Source: an uncultured Bacteroidia bacterium (GTDB taxonomy: Bacteria; Bacteroidota; Bacteroidia; Bacteroidales; UBA932). From it: a DNA stretch of 64,000 bases. Every line of letters begins with the position of its first letter. The stretch's first letter is position 1. Both the position numbers and the translations under genes were made by a program. This document shows, piece by piece, positions 8,770 through 17,361 of this stretch. The notes under the pieces are model-generated. The model worked only from the letters and a program-made list of their open reading frames with translations. It was not told the DNA's origin and did not search any database. Location: positions 62,001 to 126,000 of the forward strand of contig CADBYT010000004.1 in assembly GCA_902798975.1 (NCBI GenBank), read 5' to 3'.

Positions 8770-9606
8770 CTATTTTTTCGCGGCAGCCTTCTTGCGCTCG
8801 ATGAGCCGCAGGTTCTGCGTGGCGGCGTAGTCGTTGGGATCGAGTTTCAGGGCCTTCTGGTAATACTTGGTCGCCTGCTTGTCGTCACCCTTGGCGGCGC
8901 GCCACCAGGATCCGATGTTGTCCAGGAAGGCGGGATTCTTGGGATAGAGTTTGTTCATCCGCACCGAGATGTCGTGGAAGTATCCGTAACCGGCTTCGGT
9001 CCCAATCTGGAAAAAGTCAGCGCAAAACTCGCCGACGAGTTGCTGGAAGATGTCGGCGCCGGCCGGCTCGCCGTCGAGCGTCCAGGCGGCGTGCTTGGCA
9101 TCGCGGTCGATCAGGGTATTGAGTTCCCGGGCCGCCATGTCGGGGCTCTCCTTCTCATAGGCGCAGAGCGCCGAAATCTTGGTATGGCGCCAGCGCAGCT
9201 CGTTCGGTTGGGCGGCAATCTGCGTATCCAGCACCCGCATGGCGTCGCCGAACGGCCCCTCGTCGAAAAACTGCTCCTCGAAATAGTTGACATCCTGCCC
9301 CTCAGAGTCCTTGAGCGTGAGGGAAGGCGGGTTGCCGAGGAATTTGCTCATGCCGGGTTTGGCCACGATCTCGGTATGGAGCGCTTTGTCATAAAAATAA
9401 TTGAAGCGGGCCAGTTTCGGGTTCGCGTCGTCCGGGAGCGCCTCCTCCCAGCGGTCGATGAGGGTCTCCACCCCCACGCCGGAATAGCCTACGTTGCGGA
9501 CCAGGCGCTCGTAGCGGGCCTGGAATTCTTCCGTGGTGGTCTGGGCCGCAGCGGCGGCGCAGAGGGCGATCGCGGCGATCGCAAGTATTGTTTTCTTCAT
9601 GCTCAT
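8770..9606 (-). CDS. Secreted TPR-like protein of unknown function
   Basis: The 278-residue protein begins MSMKKTILAIAAIALCAAAAAQ, a clear Sec signal peptide. The mature part is helical, and near the C-terminus NPAFLDNIGSWWRAAKGDDKQATKYYQKALKL reads as one or two TPR units with the typical G, Y, A and L spacing. TPR proteins are protein-interaction scaffolds; no catalytic motif is seen. The start at 9606 overlaps the preceding methyltransferase stop (ATGA), although the Met two codons later is equally possible. It is the last gene of a three-gene minus-strand operon. A periplasmic assembly role is only a guess. Confidence 0.7.
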   Translation of the reverse strand: MSMKKTILAIAAIALCAAAAAQTTTEEFQARYERLVRNVGYSGVGVETLIDRWEEALPDDANPKLARFNYFYDKALHTEIVAKPGMSKFLGNPPSLTLKDSEGQDVNYFEEQFFDEGPFGDAMRVLDTQIAAQPNELRWRHTKISALCAYEKESPDMAARELNTLIDRDAKHAAWTLDGEPAGADIFQQLVGEFCADFFQIGTEAGYGYFHDISVRMNKLYPKNPAFLDNIGSWWRAAKGDDKQATKYYQKALKLDPNDYAATQNLRLIERKKAAAKK

Positions 9607-10730
9607 ACGTTCATCAAAATGCGGCGGTCCTTCGGGAGCAGGTTGTTGCATCGCGAACCGATGTTCTTCACGAAGCCCAAAGGATGGCCCTGGTATGTGA
9701 CTGCGTTGTAGCCGGGAGCGGCCTGCGGCAGGGTCAGCGCATCCCGGTGGAGGAAGCGCAGGGCCGTCTGCCGGTCCACGTCCACGCAGTTGTATTCATT
9801 CCTATCAAATAGTATGCTCAAGGCATAGTCGGCGTCCGGCACGAAATCCCGGCCCTTCGTCTCGCCTTTCCGGAGCCCCTGGCGCAGCGGCCGGAGGATG
9901 GCCGGGTCCGCCCCGGCGGTAACCGTCTGCTGAGCGGTCTTCCGCAGCGCGCCGGCCCACTGTCCCTCACCGGGCACGACGCCCGCCTCCAGCAGATGTC
10001 CGTGGGGTGTGCGGCGTACGCCGTATTCTTCGAATTCCGCCTCCGGCTCGAGGATTTCGCCGCCCAGTTCGGCGGCGGCCCAGGCAAGGTTGTCGTCGTT
10101 CTCGGCGGCCTCGTAGGTGCAGGTGCTGTAGAGCAGCCAGCCGCCTTCGCGCAGCGCGGGCCACACGTCCGCGAGGATGCGCCGCTGGCGCGACGCGCAC
10201 AGGTCCACCACCGCCGGGCTCCATTCTTCGCGGGCACGCGGGTCCTTGCGGAACATTCCCTCGCCGCTGCAGGGCACGTCGGCGACGATGATGTCGAAAT
10301 AGCCGCCCATGCGGGCGAATGCCGCCGGGTCCGCGCTGGTCACCATCACGTTCGGGTCGCCCCAGCGGGCCACGTTGTCGTCCAGGATCTTCACGCGCGC
10401 CTTCATCACTTCGTTCGCCACCAGCAGGAACCGGTCCCCGTAGCGCTCCCGCAGCGACGCCGCCAGATCCGTCGTCTTGCCCCCGGGAGCGGCGCATAAA
10501 TCTAAAACTCTAATCTGCGGAGCGGATAAGAGTTTTCTGAAGAGATGGCCGACGAACATGGCGGAAGAGTCTTGCACGTAGTAGCAGCCGGCATGGAAAA
10601 GGGGGTCGAGGGTGAAGACGGGGCGGTCGGCGAGGATGCGGCCGTACGGAGACCAGGGGACCGGCGTGCCTTCCGGCCCTGCCAGCCCCTTGAAAGGATT
10701 GAGGCGGATCGAAACGGACGCCTCCTCCAT
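9603..10730 (-). CDS. NOL1/NOP2/Sun-family rRNA cytosine-5 methyltransferase, N-terminally short
   Basis: The 375-residue protein carries the AdoMet site VLDLCAAPGGKTTDLA (75-90), the PC motif DVPCSGEGMF (C154) and the TC motif YSTCTYEAAEND (catalytic C204), the pair of cysteines needed for RNA m5C formation. The C-terminal region fits RsmF-like proteins with a PUA-type RNA-binding end. It starts only at MEEASVSIRLNP: relatives I recall have about 30 residues before the VSIRLNP motif. The start codon shares its A with the upstream stop (TGATG), so translation is coupled to the SRPBCC gene. The missing head may reflect a deletion. Confidence 0.85.
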   Translation of the reverse strand: MEEASVSIRLNPFKGLAGPEGTPVPWSPYGRILADRPVFTLDPLFHAGCYYVQDSSAMFVGHLFRKLLSAPQIRVLDLCAAPGGKTTDLAASLRERYGDRFLLVANEVMKARVKILDDNVARWGDPNVMVTSADPAAFARMGGYFDIIVADVPCSGEGMFRKDPRAREEWSPAVVDLCASRQRRILADVWPALREGGWLLYSTCTYEAAENDDNLAWAAAELGGEILEPEAEFEEYGVRRTPHGHLLEAGVVPGEGQWAGALRKTAQQTVTAGADPAILRPLRQGLRKGETKGRDFVPDADYALSILFDRNEYNCVDVDRQTALRFLHRDALTLPQAAPGYNAVTYQGHPLGFVKNIGSRCNNLLPKDRRILMNV

Positions 10731-11173
10731 CAGGCGCGGAAATCGTCAGGCATCTGCGGCATGCGCCCCTCGGACGCATCCACCAGACTATCCACCATCT
10801 TGTCGATCACCTGCTGCAGCTTGCCGCCCAGCATGGTCTTCATCATGAAATTCAGATTGGCATCCAGATCGATCCAGAAATCGGTCCGGCCGGGCAGTGT
10901 CGAAGGCTCGAAATGCAGCACACCCACGAACTCCACCGGCGACTCGCTGCTGCTGATCCGGATGAGCCGGTACGGCTGTCGGTCGTCCACACGCACCCCG
11001 ATGCGGAAGCCCTGGACCGTGGCGGTCAGGTTGTCGAAGTCCGCCGTGATCTCGGCCTTGACCTTGTCCTGCGGCACCATCTGCGCGAAATTGCGCATAT
11101 CCGTGAAAGCCATAAACAACTCCTCGGGACGCTTGGCCACCTGGCCGTGCTTGCTGGTATAATGTGCTGTCAT
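10730..11173 (-). CDS. SRPBCC (START/Bet v1-like) family protein
   Basis: The 147-residue protein has an alpha/beta pattern ending in a long amphipathic helix (GGKLQQVIDKMVDSLVDA) and resembles small SRPBCC-fold proteins often found in Bacteroidota. The fold makes a hydrophobic ligand cavity; the ligand is unknown. Early residues YTSKHGQVAKRPEELFMAFT and later FWIDLDANLNFMMKTMLG are the parts I recognise. It is the first gene of the operon, with the methyltransferase gene starting inside its stop codon. A minus-strand -7 element lies at 11211-11218, about 40 bp upstream. Confidence 0.7.
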   Translation of the reverse strand: MTAHYTSKHGQVAKRPEELFMAFTDMRNFAQMVPQDKVKAEITADFDNLTATVQGFRIGVRVDDRQPYRLIRISSSESPVEFVGVLHFEPSTLPGRTDFWIDLDANLNFMMKTMLGGKLQQVIDKMVDSLVDASEGRMPQMPDDFRA

Positions 11174-11191
11174 AGTCTCTGAAAAAATGAT

Positions 11192-11218
11192 TACATTTGC
11201 CTAACGATTGCAAAGATA
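11192..11218. promoter_or_regulatory. Divergent overlapping promoter pair
   Basis: TACATTTG at 11192-11199 is a plus-strand -7 element for the NUDIX gene. TATCTTTG read on the minus strand at 11218-11211 is the -7 for the SRPBCC operon. The two promoters face away through each other's upstream regions. Confidence 0.6.
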
Positions 11219-11229
11219 GCAAAATTCCG

Positions 11230-11841
11230 ATGCACAAGATATATTTTGAAAGACGCTGCATCATCATCTGCAGTCCCGACGAACAGGCGCTCTCCGACCC
11301 CAACGCCGTGGAGTTCCACTTCGGCGAGCGCATCGACATCCACACCCTTGTGGCCATGTTCGAAGCCTCCCAGTCCCTGTCGCGCATCTATATCCCGACA
11401 GACAACGTCGAATGGATGTACCGGCGCGTGTGCGCGGAATTTCGCGAAGTCGACGCCGCCGGCGGACTCGTTTCCAACCGCCGGGGCGACTACCTCCTGA
11501 TCCAGCGCAGCGGCCTCTGGGACCTGCCCAAGGGCCACCGCGAAGCGGGAGAGGACATCAGCGTCACGGCCCTGCGCGAGGTGCAGGAAGAGACCGGCGT
11601 GGACCAGCTGGAGCTGCGCGGGCTCATCTGCGTCACGGACCACTGCTATCTGCGGGACGGTATCTGGCACCTCAAGCATACTTGGTGGTACGACATGCTC
11701 TACACCGACCCGGTGGACCTGACCCCGCAGCGCGAAGAAGACATCTCCCGAGCTGCCTGGGTGGCCCGCTCCAGCCTGCCCCCCTTCCTCAAAAACACCT
11801 ACCCCTCCATCCAGGAGGTCTTCCGCGAAGCGAAAGTGTAG
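11230..11841 (+). CDS. NUDIX hydrolase
   Basis: The 203-residue protein contains a complete Nudix box at residues 102-124: GHREAGEDI, then ALREVQEETGV, matching Gx5Ex7REUxEExGU. An N-terminal section of about 70 residues precedes the Nudix fold (LLIQRSGLWDLPKG at 89-102 is the strand leading into it). Nudix enzymes hydrolyse nucleoside diphosphates linked to another group using Mg2+; the substrate cannot be assigned. The start at 11230 follows the promoter at 11192-11199; an earlier in-frame start at 11197 would lie inside the -7 element. Confidence 0.88.
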   Translation: MHKIYFERRCIIICSPDEQALSDPNAVEFHFGERIDIHTLVAMFEASQSLSRIYIPTDNVEWMYRRVCAEFREVDAAGGLVSNRRGDYLLIQRSGLWDLPKGHREAGEDISVTALREVQEETGVDQLELRGLICVTDHCYLRDGIWHLKHTWWYDMLYTDPVDLTPQREEDISRAAWVARSSLPPFLKNTYPSIQEVFREAKV

Positions 11842-11862
11842 TCGGGCAAAGCGATTTTTTTC

Positions 11863-11870
11863 TATCTTTG
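11863..11870 (+). promoter_or_regulatory. -7 element TATCTTTG for the lipoprotein gene
   Basis: A consensus TAnnTTTG lies 23 nt before the ATG at 11894, in a T-rich stretch immediately after the NUDIX stop. Confidence 0.6.
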
Positions 11871-11893
11871 CAGCCAATTAGTTAGTACTGACG

Positions 11894-13117
11894 ATGAAAA
11901 AACTGTTTCTTCTTCTGGCTGCCTGCGTGCTGATGGCAACGGGCTGCAAGGGCGGGACGAGCAAGGCTGCCCAGGAAAATGTCACCGAACCCGCCGAGAC
12001 GGCCATCGAGCCGGCTTTCAGCACGGAGTTCAGCTTCGACGAGCTGTTCCGCATCTTCTCCTGCTTCGGCGACAACATCATGACCAAAGCCTACGCCGCG
12101 CAGAGCACGAAGGATGGCATCAAGGACGAACTGGCCAACGAATTCAAGGGCCGGCGGGAGTTTACGGGCGAGACCAATTCCCTGTCCCACAGCTTCAACA
12201 ACGACGGTTGCTCCGAGGATTTCCAGATGTCCTGCTACCGCTACTCGGCTGACCGTCATGTGCTTGTGATGCTGCTCGAAAGCGGCGGCTGCGATGTGAC
12301 TTCCATTAAATATCTCCGCGCGTATGAGTATGATCCGGACACGAACAGCGCCCACGAAGTGCAGCTTCCGTTCAACCCGGCCCCGAAGCGCGACGATTTC
12401 GAGGATATGGTCCGCCTGGCGGGTGCAGACGTGGCTTCCCTGCGCGACGCGATGAACCAGGGAGATTACCTCTATGAATTCCACGCCGACAACGTGAAGG
12501 TCCGCCTCAACGATCCGATGGACTACGATGAAGAAGTCTACAACGGCGACCTGGTCGTGAATTACTGGTGGAACGGCAGCGAATTCCTGCGCGAGAAGGG
12601 TTACCGCTATGCCTGCATCCATGCCAACGGCTTCGCCAGCATCATCCTGGGCGAACCGGCCCCGAACTTCCATTTTGACTATGATCCCCTCGGCTACGGC
12701 GTGACCTACTCCCAGGGCGGCGACCTTTGGCTGATCAACCTCGGCGAGGAAGAGACCCTGCAGGTCCAGATGGAAAACGGGAAAGTGTACTCGATCGAGA
12801 CCCGTTCTCCGAGATACCGCGTCTCTGCGATCGCCTACGATGGCGGAGAGGGAAAGAAGCAGCCCTACGTGGGCGCCTGCATCAACGACTGCATCAGCTT
12901 CGGCTCCGGTGCCGACGCGCCCGTGGTCAAGATGCTGATGGACGGCACGATTTCCATCGAGGTCAGCTCCTGGAACAGCATCATCGCGTTCCGCACCTCG
13001 CAGGATGCACTCGCCACCCCGACCGAGCCCTCGGACAACGGTCCCGTCATCATCAACAACCCGAAGTTCAAGAACGACGCCAGGATCGAATCCATCATCG
13101 TCTGGCGGGAGCAGTAA
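11894..13117 (+). CDS. Hypothetical lipoprotein
   Basis: The 407-residue protein has a lipoprotein signal peptide MKKLFLLLAACVLMATGCKGG; the lipobox ATGC gives the acylated Cys, and the Lys-Gly-Gly after it does not suggest inner-membrane retention. I do not recognise the mature domain. It is acidic, mixed alpha/beta in appearance, and has no obvious catalytic motif. Its own promoter (11863-11870) and a terminator (13123-13145) make it a single-gene unit. Function unknown; an envelope location is the only supported inference. Confidence 0.75.
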   Translation: MKKLFLLLAACVLMATGCKGGTSKAAQENVTEPAETAIEPAFSTEFSFDELFRIFSCFGDNIMTKAYAAQSTKDGIKDELANEFKGRREFTGETNSLSHSFNNDGCSEDFQMSCYRYSADRHVLVMLLESGGCDVTSIKYLRAYEYDPDTNSAHEVQLPFNPAPKRDDFEDMVRLAGADVASLRDAMNQGDYLYEFHADNVKVRLNDPMDYDEEVYNGDLVVNYWWNGSEFLREKGYRYACIHANGFASIILGEPAPNFHFDYDPLGYGVTYSQGGDLWLINLGEEETLQVQMENGKVYSIETRSPRYRVSAIAYDGGEGKKQPYVGACINDCISFGSGADAPVVKMLMDGTISIEVSSWNSIIAFRTSQDALATPTEPSDNGPVIINNPKFKNDARIESIIVWREQ

Positions 13118-13122
13118 AAATA

Positions 13123-13145
13123 AGTTTCAACACGTGAAACTTTTT
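13123..13145 (+). terminator. Rho-independent terminator after the lipoprotein gene
   Basis: AGTTTCA (13123-13129), loop ACACG, TGAAACT (13135-13141), then TTTT. A short 7-bp stem with a U tract. Confidence 0.65.
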
Positions 13146-13153
13146 GCCATGAT

Positions 13154-13187
13154 GTTCCGTATAAGAATTGTTTTGTCAATACGGAAC
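13154..13187 (+). promoter_or_regulatory. Inverted repeat touching the queA start codon
   Basis: GTTCCGTAT (13154-13162) pairs perfectly with ATACGGAAC (13179-13187) around a 16-nt loop, ending 2 nt before the queA ATG. It could be an operator or an RNA hairpin controlling initiation. I see no preQ1 riboswitch consensus. Confidence 0.4.
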
Positions 13188-13189
13188 GC

Positions 13190-14260
13190 ATGAAACTCTC
13201 TCAATTCGATTTCGAACTCCCGCAGGAGAAAATCGCCACCGAACTGATGCCCGAGATCAACGGGCACGTGCAGTGGCGTGACGAGTGCAAGCTGATGGTC
13301 CTCCACAAGGACACCGGCGAGATTGAACACCGTCAATTCAAGGACATCATCGAATACTTCGGCAAGGGCGACCGCTTCGTGCTCAACGACACCAAGGTTT
13401 TCCCGGCCAAGCTCTTCGGCAAGAAGGAAAAGACCGGCGCCGACATCATGGTGTTCCTGCTCCGGGAACTCAACAAAGAGCAGCGGCTCTGGGACGTGAT
13501 CGTGGATCCGGCACGCAAGATCCGCATCGGCAACAAACTCTATTTCGGCGAAGACGAGAGCATGGTGGCCGAGGTCATCGACAACACGACCTCCCGCGGC
13601 CGCACCCTGCGTTTCCTGTATGACGGACCGTACGACGAGTTCAAGGCGGCCCTCTTCGCACTCGGGCAGACCCCCATTCCCGAATGGGTGAAGAAGACGC
13701 CGACCGAGCGCGACGCCGAGGAGTTCCAGACCATCTTCGCCACGCACGAAGGTGCCGTGTCCGCCCCCGCGGCCGGCCTGCACTTCAGCCGCGAGCTGCT
13801 CAACCGCATGATCCTGCACGACATCGAGAAGACCTTCATCACCGTGCACATGGGCATCGGACACTTCCGCACCGTGGACGTAGAAGACCTGTCCAAGCAC
13901 CGCATGGACGGCGAGCGCATCATCATCAGCGAGCAGGCTGCCGCCGAGATCAACCGCACCAAGCGCAGCGGACACAAGATCTGCGCCGTGGGCGTGACCG
14001 TGATCCGGGCCCTGGAGACCTACGTGACCACGAACCACGAAGTGCGTCCGACCGACACCTGGACCAACAAGTTCATCTTCCCGCCCTACGAGTTCTCCGT
14101 CCCCGACGCCATCGTGTCCAACTTCCACCTCCCGGAGTCCACGATGCTGATGTCCGTGGCGGCCTTCGGCGGCTATGAGAAGGTGATGAACGCGTATCAA
14201 AGCGCACTCGAAAACGATTACAGATTCGGTCCCTACGGGGATGCACTGCTGATCGTGTAG
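13190..14260 (+). CDS. queA: S-adenosylmethionine:tRNA ribosyltransferase-isomerase
   Basis: The 356-residue protein has the QueA hallmarks in order: start MKLSQFDFELPQEKIA, LNDTKVFPAKLFG (about 66-78), the central HEGAVSAPAAGLHFS (about 186-200), MGIGHFRTVDVEDL (about 221-235) and the C-terminal DAIVSNFHLPEST. It transfers and isomerises the ribosyl part of AdoMet to 7-aminomethyl-7-deazaguanosine in tRNA, the penultimate step of queuosine synthesis, in the cytoplasm. Length is normal. It stands alone between a terminator (13123-13145) and the dprA promoter. The hairpin at 13154-13187 adjoins its start. Confidence 0.96.
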   Translation: MKLSQFDFELPQEKIATELMPEINGHVQWRDECKLMVLHKDTGEIEHRQFKDIIEYFGKGDRFVLNDTKVFPAKLFGKKEKTGADIMVFLLRELNKEQRLWDVIVDPARKIRIGNKLYFGEDESMVAEVIDNTTSRGRTLRFLYDGPYDEFKAALFALGQTPIPEWVKKTPTERDAEEFQTIFATHEGAVSAPAAGLHFSRELLNRMILHDIEKTFITVHMGIGHFRTVDVEDLSKHRMDGERIIISEQAAAEINRTKRSGHKICAVGVTVIRALETYVTTNHEVRPTDTWTNKFIFPPYEFSVPDAIVSNFHLPESTMLMSVAAFGGYEKVMNAYQSALENDYRFGPYGDALLIV

Positions 14261-14280
14261 AAAAAAATACGATTCTTTCA

Positions 14281-14312
14281 GGATCCGGTTGACGCTGTCG
14301 GCCGGATCCTTT
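14281..14312 (+). terminator. Hairpin after queA overlapping the dprA promoter
   Basis: GGATCCGG (14281-14288) pairs with CCGGATCC (14302-14309), followed by TTT. The loop contains the -33 TTG of the next promoter, so termination and initiation share the same bases. Confidence 0.5.
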
Positions 14313-14319
14313 ACTTTTG
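14289..14319 (+). promoter_or_regulatory. Promoter for dprA
   Basis: A -33-type TTG at 14289-14291 and -7 TACTTTTG at 14312-14319 are separated by 20 bp, matching the Bacteroidota sigma-A pattern. The dprA ATG is 23 nt further on. Confidence 0.65.
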
Positions 14320-14342
14320 CCCGCATTGAACGTGTATGAGCT

Positions 14343-15512
14343 ATGAGCGACAAGATTTCTTCGCGGGTGAGCGCCATTGCGCTCAACGCCATTTTCGGCA
14401 ATGAGCCGAAGTTCTCCCACCACCTGATCGACGCCCTCGGCTCCACCGAGGCGGTGTTCGCGCTCTCCGAGCAGGAGCGGCTCGAACTGTTCGGCCCCTA
14501 CAACGCCCACGCGTCGCAGATCACCCCGGCGGCGCTGGAAGCGGCGCAGCAAGAATACGACCGCCTCTCCGCGCAGGGCTGTCAGTTTCTCGACATTTTT
14601 GACGAAGCCTATCCGGAGGCCCTCCGGGAATGCCCCGACGCGCCCCTGCTGCTCTACGTGCGCAGCAGCACCCCGGCGGCCGAACTCTTCGGCCGCATCC
14701 CGGCCGTGGCCATCGTGGGCACGCGCGACCAGAGCCTCTACGGGCAGGAATGCTGCCGGCGCATCGTGCGCGCCCTGGCGGAAGCCCCCATCCGGCCGGC
14801 AGTCGTCAGCGGACTGGCGCTCGGCGTCGACATCACCGCCCACGCCGCCGCGCTGGAAGGCGGACTGCCCACCATCGGCGTGAGCCCGGTGGGCGTGGAC
14901 GACGTGTACCCACACCGCCATGCCGCCTTCGCGGCACGCATGTGCAGCACGCCGGGCTGCGCCCTGGTGACGGATTATCCGCCCGGGACCTTCCCGGCGG
15001 CCTTCAACTTCCTGCGGCGCAACCGCATCATCGCCGGGCTGGCCGGCGCCACCGTGCTGGTCGAATCCCGCATCAAAGGGGGCGGAATGATCACGGCGCG
15101 CCTGGCCTACGGTTACGGGCGGGAGGTCTTCGCCGTGCCCGGACGGATCGATGACGTGCGTTCACAGGGATGCAATCAACTGATCCGGGAACAGGTCGCG
15201 GCGCCCGTGACCTCGCCGGAGGTCCTGCCCGTCGCCCTCGGCCTCGGGCACCTGAAGCGCACCCGGAGCGCCGACCTGGAGACCGCCGTGCGCCAGCGCT
15301 TCTCCGACGCCCTCCCGCCGGACAAGGTGGAACAGCTCGTGCGGCTGGCCTTGCTGATCCGCGCCCGGCGCGGCATCCAGCTCGACGAAATCTGCCGGGA
15401 GACCGGCATCGGCTTCGCGGATGTGGCCCGCGCAGCGGGGCTCCTCGAGGAGGAAAGATTCATCTGCATGGATCTCCTCCAGCGGTGCACCATCAATGTA
15501 AAAATTGCTTAA
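14343..15512 (+). CDS. dprA: DNA-processing protein DprA
   Basis: The 389-residue protein has an N-terminal helical region, then the DprA Rossmann-like domain: AIVGTRDQSLYGQECC (about 123-138), VVSGLALGVDITAHAAAL (about 155-172), NRIIAGLAGATVLVES and GMITARLAYGYGREVFAVPG. The C-terminal part (about 325-375, with LLIRARRGIQLDEICRETG) looks like the winged-helix DML1 domain. DprA loads RecA on incoming single-stranded DNA in transformation and is widespread even without full competence genes. Its stop codon lies inside the tatD -7 element (15510-15517). Confidence 0.95.
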   Translation: MSDKISSRVSAIALNAIFGNEPKFSHHLIDALGSTEAVFALSEQERLELFGPYNAHASQITPAALEAAQQEYDRLSAQGCQFLDIFDEAYPEALRECPDAPLLLYVRSSTPAAELFGRIPAVAIVGTRDQSLYGQECCRRIVRALAEAPIRPAVVSGLALGVDITAHAAALEGGLPTIGVSPVGVDDVYPHRHAAFAARMCSTPGCALVTDYPPGTFPAAFNFLRRNRIIAGLAGATVLVESRIKGGGMITARLAYGYGREVFAVPGRIDDVRSQGCNQLIREQVAAPVTSPEVLPVALGLGHLKRTRSADLETAVRQRFSDALPPDKVEQLVRLALLIRARRGIQLDEICRETGIGFADVARAAGLLEEERFICMDLLQRCTINVKIA

Positions 15513-15517
15513 CTTTG
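15510..15517 (+). promoter_or_regulatory. -7 element TAACTTTG overlapping the dprA stop
   Basis: TAACTTTG begins with the dprA TAA stop and ends 6 nt before the tatD ATG (15524), predicting a leaderless or nearly leaderless tatD transcript in addition to read-through. Confidence 0.55.
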
Positions 15518-15523
15518 TAGGAT

Positions 15524-16294
15524 ATGACAGAATACATCGATACGCACACGCACGCCTACGACGAAGCCTTTGCGGGCTGCGAGGACGAAGTCGTCGCACG
15601 CGGCGTCGCCGCCGGCGTCACCGTCCAGCTGCAGGCGGACGTGGATTCGCGCGAGCGGGAGCGGATGTTCGCCCTCGTGGAGCGGCATCCGGGCGTACTG
15701 CGGCCGATGCTCGGGCTCTATCCCGGCTCCGTCGACAAGGACTGGCGCCGCGAGGTCGACGCCCTGGAGGCCTGGCGCGGACGCGGCATCGTGGCCGTGG
15801 GCGAGATCGGGCTTGACTATCATTACGGTGCGGATTTCAAGGCGGAGCAGCAGGAGGCCTTCCGCGTCCAGCTGGAACTCGCCGCCGCCTGGGGACTCCC
15901 TGTCAACATCCATTTGCGCAAAGCGACGGACGACTTCTTCCGCATCATCGAAGACTGCCGCCACCTCGGACTTCGGGGCAATCTGCACGCATTCAGCGGC
16001 AGCGCCGAGGGTTTCGCCCGCCTGCAGCGGCTGGGCGACTGGTACGTCGGCATCGGCGGCGTGCTGACCTTCAAGAAGGCCTCCCTCGCCGAGACCGTGA
16101 AGCGCATCCCCCTGGAGCGCATGGTCCTGGAAACCGACGCGCCCTACCTGACCCCCACCCCGCACCGCGGCGAGCGCAACGAGAGCGCCTACATCCCCCT
16201 GATCGCGGCCTTCCTGGCGCAGCAGAAAGGAGTAAGCGTGGAGGAAGTCGCCGCCGTGACCACTGCCAACGCAAAAAAACTGTTCGCTATATGA
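15524..16294 (+). CDS. TatD family metal-dependent hydrolase
   Basis: The 256-residue TIM-barrel protein has the TatD metal ligands: DTHTHAYDEAF at residues 6-16 (D6, H8, H10), the Glu in AVGEIGLDYHYG (about 90-101), H in NIHLRKA, and the late Asp in VLETDAPYLTP (about 200-210). TatD enzymes are metal-dependent DNases or related hydrolases, implicated in 3'-5' trimming and repair; the true substrate varies. Length is typical. The stop overlaps the asparaginase start (ATGA at 16291-16294), indicating translational coupling. Confidence 0.92.
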   Translation: MTEYIDTHTHAYDEAFAGCEDEVVARGVAAGVTVQLQADVDSRERERMFALVERHPGVLRPMLGLYPGSVDKDWRREVDALEAWRGRGIVAVGEIGLDYHYGADFKAEQQEAFRVQLELAAAWGLPVNIHLRKATDDFFRIIEDCRHLGLRGNLHAFSGSAEGFARLQRLGDWYVGIGGVLTFKKASLAETVKRIPLERMVLETDAPYLTPTPHRGERNESAYIPLIAAFLAQQKGVSVEEVAAVTTANAKKLFAI

Positions 16295-17358
16295 AGCTGA
16301 AGATCAACCTGTTCCAGGAAAAGAACACCCCGACCTCCATCCTGCTGATCTACACGGGCGGCACCATCGGCATGAAGGCGGATCCCGCCGACGGCACCCT
16401 CAAGCCCTTCGATTTCAGCGGCATCCTCGAGGAAGTGCCCGAGCTGCGCAAGTTCGCGATGAAGATCGACTCGTATACCTTCAACCCGCTCATCGACTCC
16501 TCCGACGTCGAGCCGTCGCTGTGGCAGTCCCTCGCCACCCTGATCCGCGACCGCTACGACGACTACGACGGCTTCGTGATCCTGCACGGCACGGACACCA
16601 TGGCCTACAGCGCCTCGGCGCTGAGCTTCATGCTGGAGAACCTGGGCAAGCCCGTCATCTTCACAGGCAGCCAGCTGCCGATCGGCGAGCCGCGCACGGA
16701 CGGCAAGGAGAACCTGATTTCCGCCGTGGAGATCGCCACGGCCAAGGATTCGCACGGGCATCCGATGGTGCCCGAGGTGTGCATCTGCTTCAATTCGCAG
16801 CTGCTGCGCGGCAACCGCAGCGTCAAGGTCAACGCGACCGGCTTCGACGCCTTCAAGTCGCCCAACTACCCGCTGCTCGCCACCGCCGGCATCAGCATCA
16901 ACTACAACAACAGCTTCATCCATTACGGCAGCGAGCGCCGCAAAGGCCTGACCATCCACACGAACCTGGACACCCGTGTATCCGTGCTCAAGCTGCACCC
17001 CGGCATCACGGAGCAGGCCGTGCGGGACATCCTGCTCGGGGACGGATCGCGCGCCGTCATCCTGGAGACCTACGGCTCCGGCAACGCCCCCTGCCGCCCC
17101 TGGTTCCTCGCGCTCGTGCGCGAAGCCGCCACCCGGGGCAAGATCCTGCTCAACGTCACCCAGTGCCAGAGCGGGGACGTGGACATGGATATTTACGCCA
17201 CCGGACGCTCCCTCAAGGACGCCGGCGTCATCTGCGGCCACGACATCACGACCGAGAGCGCCCTCGGCAAGCTCTTCCATCTGATGGGCGAGTATGCTGA
17301 CAATGAGCAGGTCAAGACCCTGCTGGAGAAAAATCTCAAAGGCGAAATCTCAAAATAA
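16291..17358 (+). CDS. ansA: Type I (cytoplasmic) L-asparaginase
   Basis: The 355-residue protein has both asparaginase threonine motifs: YTGGTIGM (T22) and LHGTDTMAY (about 99-107), followed by the conserved VIFTGSQLPIGEPRTDGKEN. No signal peptide is present, fitting the type I cytoplasmic enzyme, which hydrolyses Asn to Asp and ammonia. The C-terminal allosteric-type domain (about 225-355, with TYGSGNAPC) is complete. It is coupled to tatD by a 4-bp overlap. Type I enzymes in other bacteria are allosterically controlled by Asn; I infer but cannot show that here. Confidence 0.95.
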   Translation: MKLKINLFQEKNTPTSILLIYTGGTIGMKADPADGTLKPFDFSGILEEVPELRKFAMKIDSYTFNPLIDSSDVEPSLWQSLATLIRDRYDDYDGFVILHGTDTMAYSASALSFMLENLGKPVIFTGSQLPIGEPRTDGKENLISAVEIATAKDSHGHPMVPEVCICFNSQLLRGNRSVKVNATGFDAFKSPNYPLLATAGISINYNNSFIHYGSERRKGLTIHTNLDTRVSVLKLHPGITEQAVRDILLGDGSRAVILETYGSGNAPCRPWFLALVREAATRGKILLNVTQCQSGDVDMDIYATGRSLKDAGVICGHDITTESALGKLFHLMGEYADNEQVKTLLEKNLKGEISK

Positions 17359-17361
17359 TTA

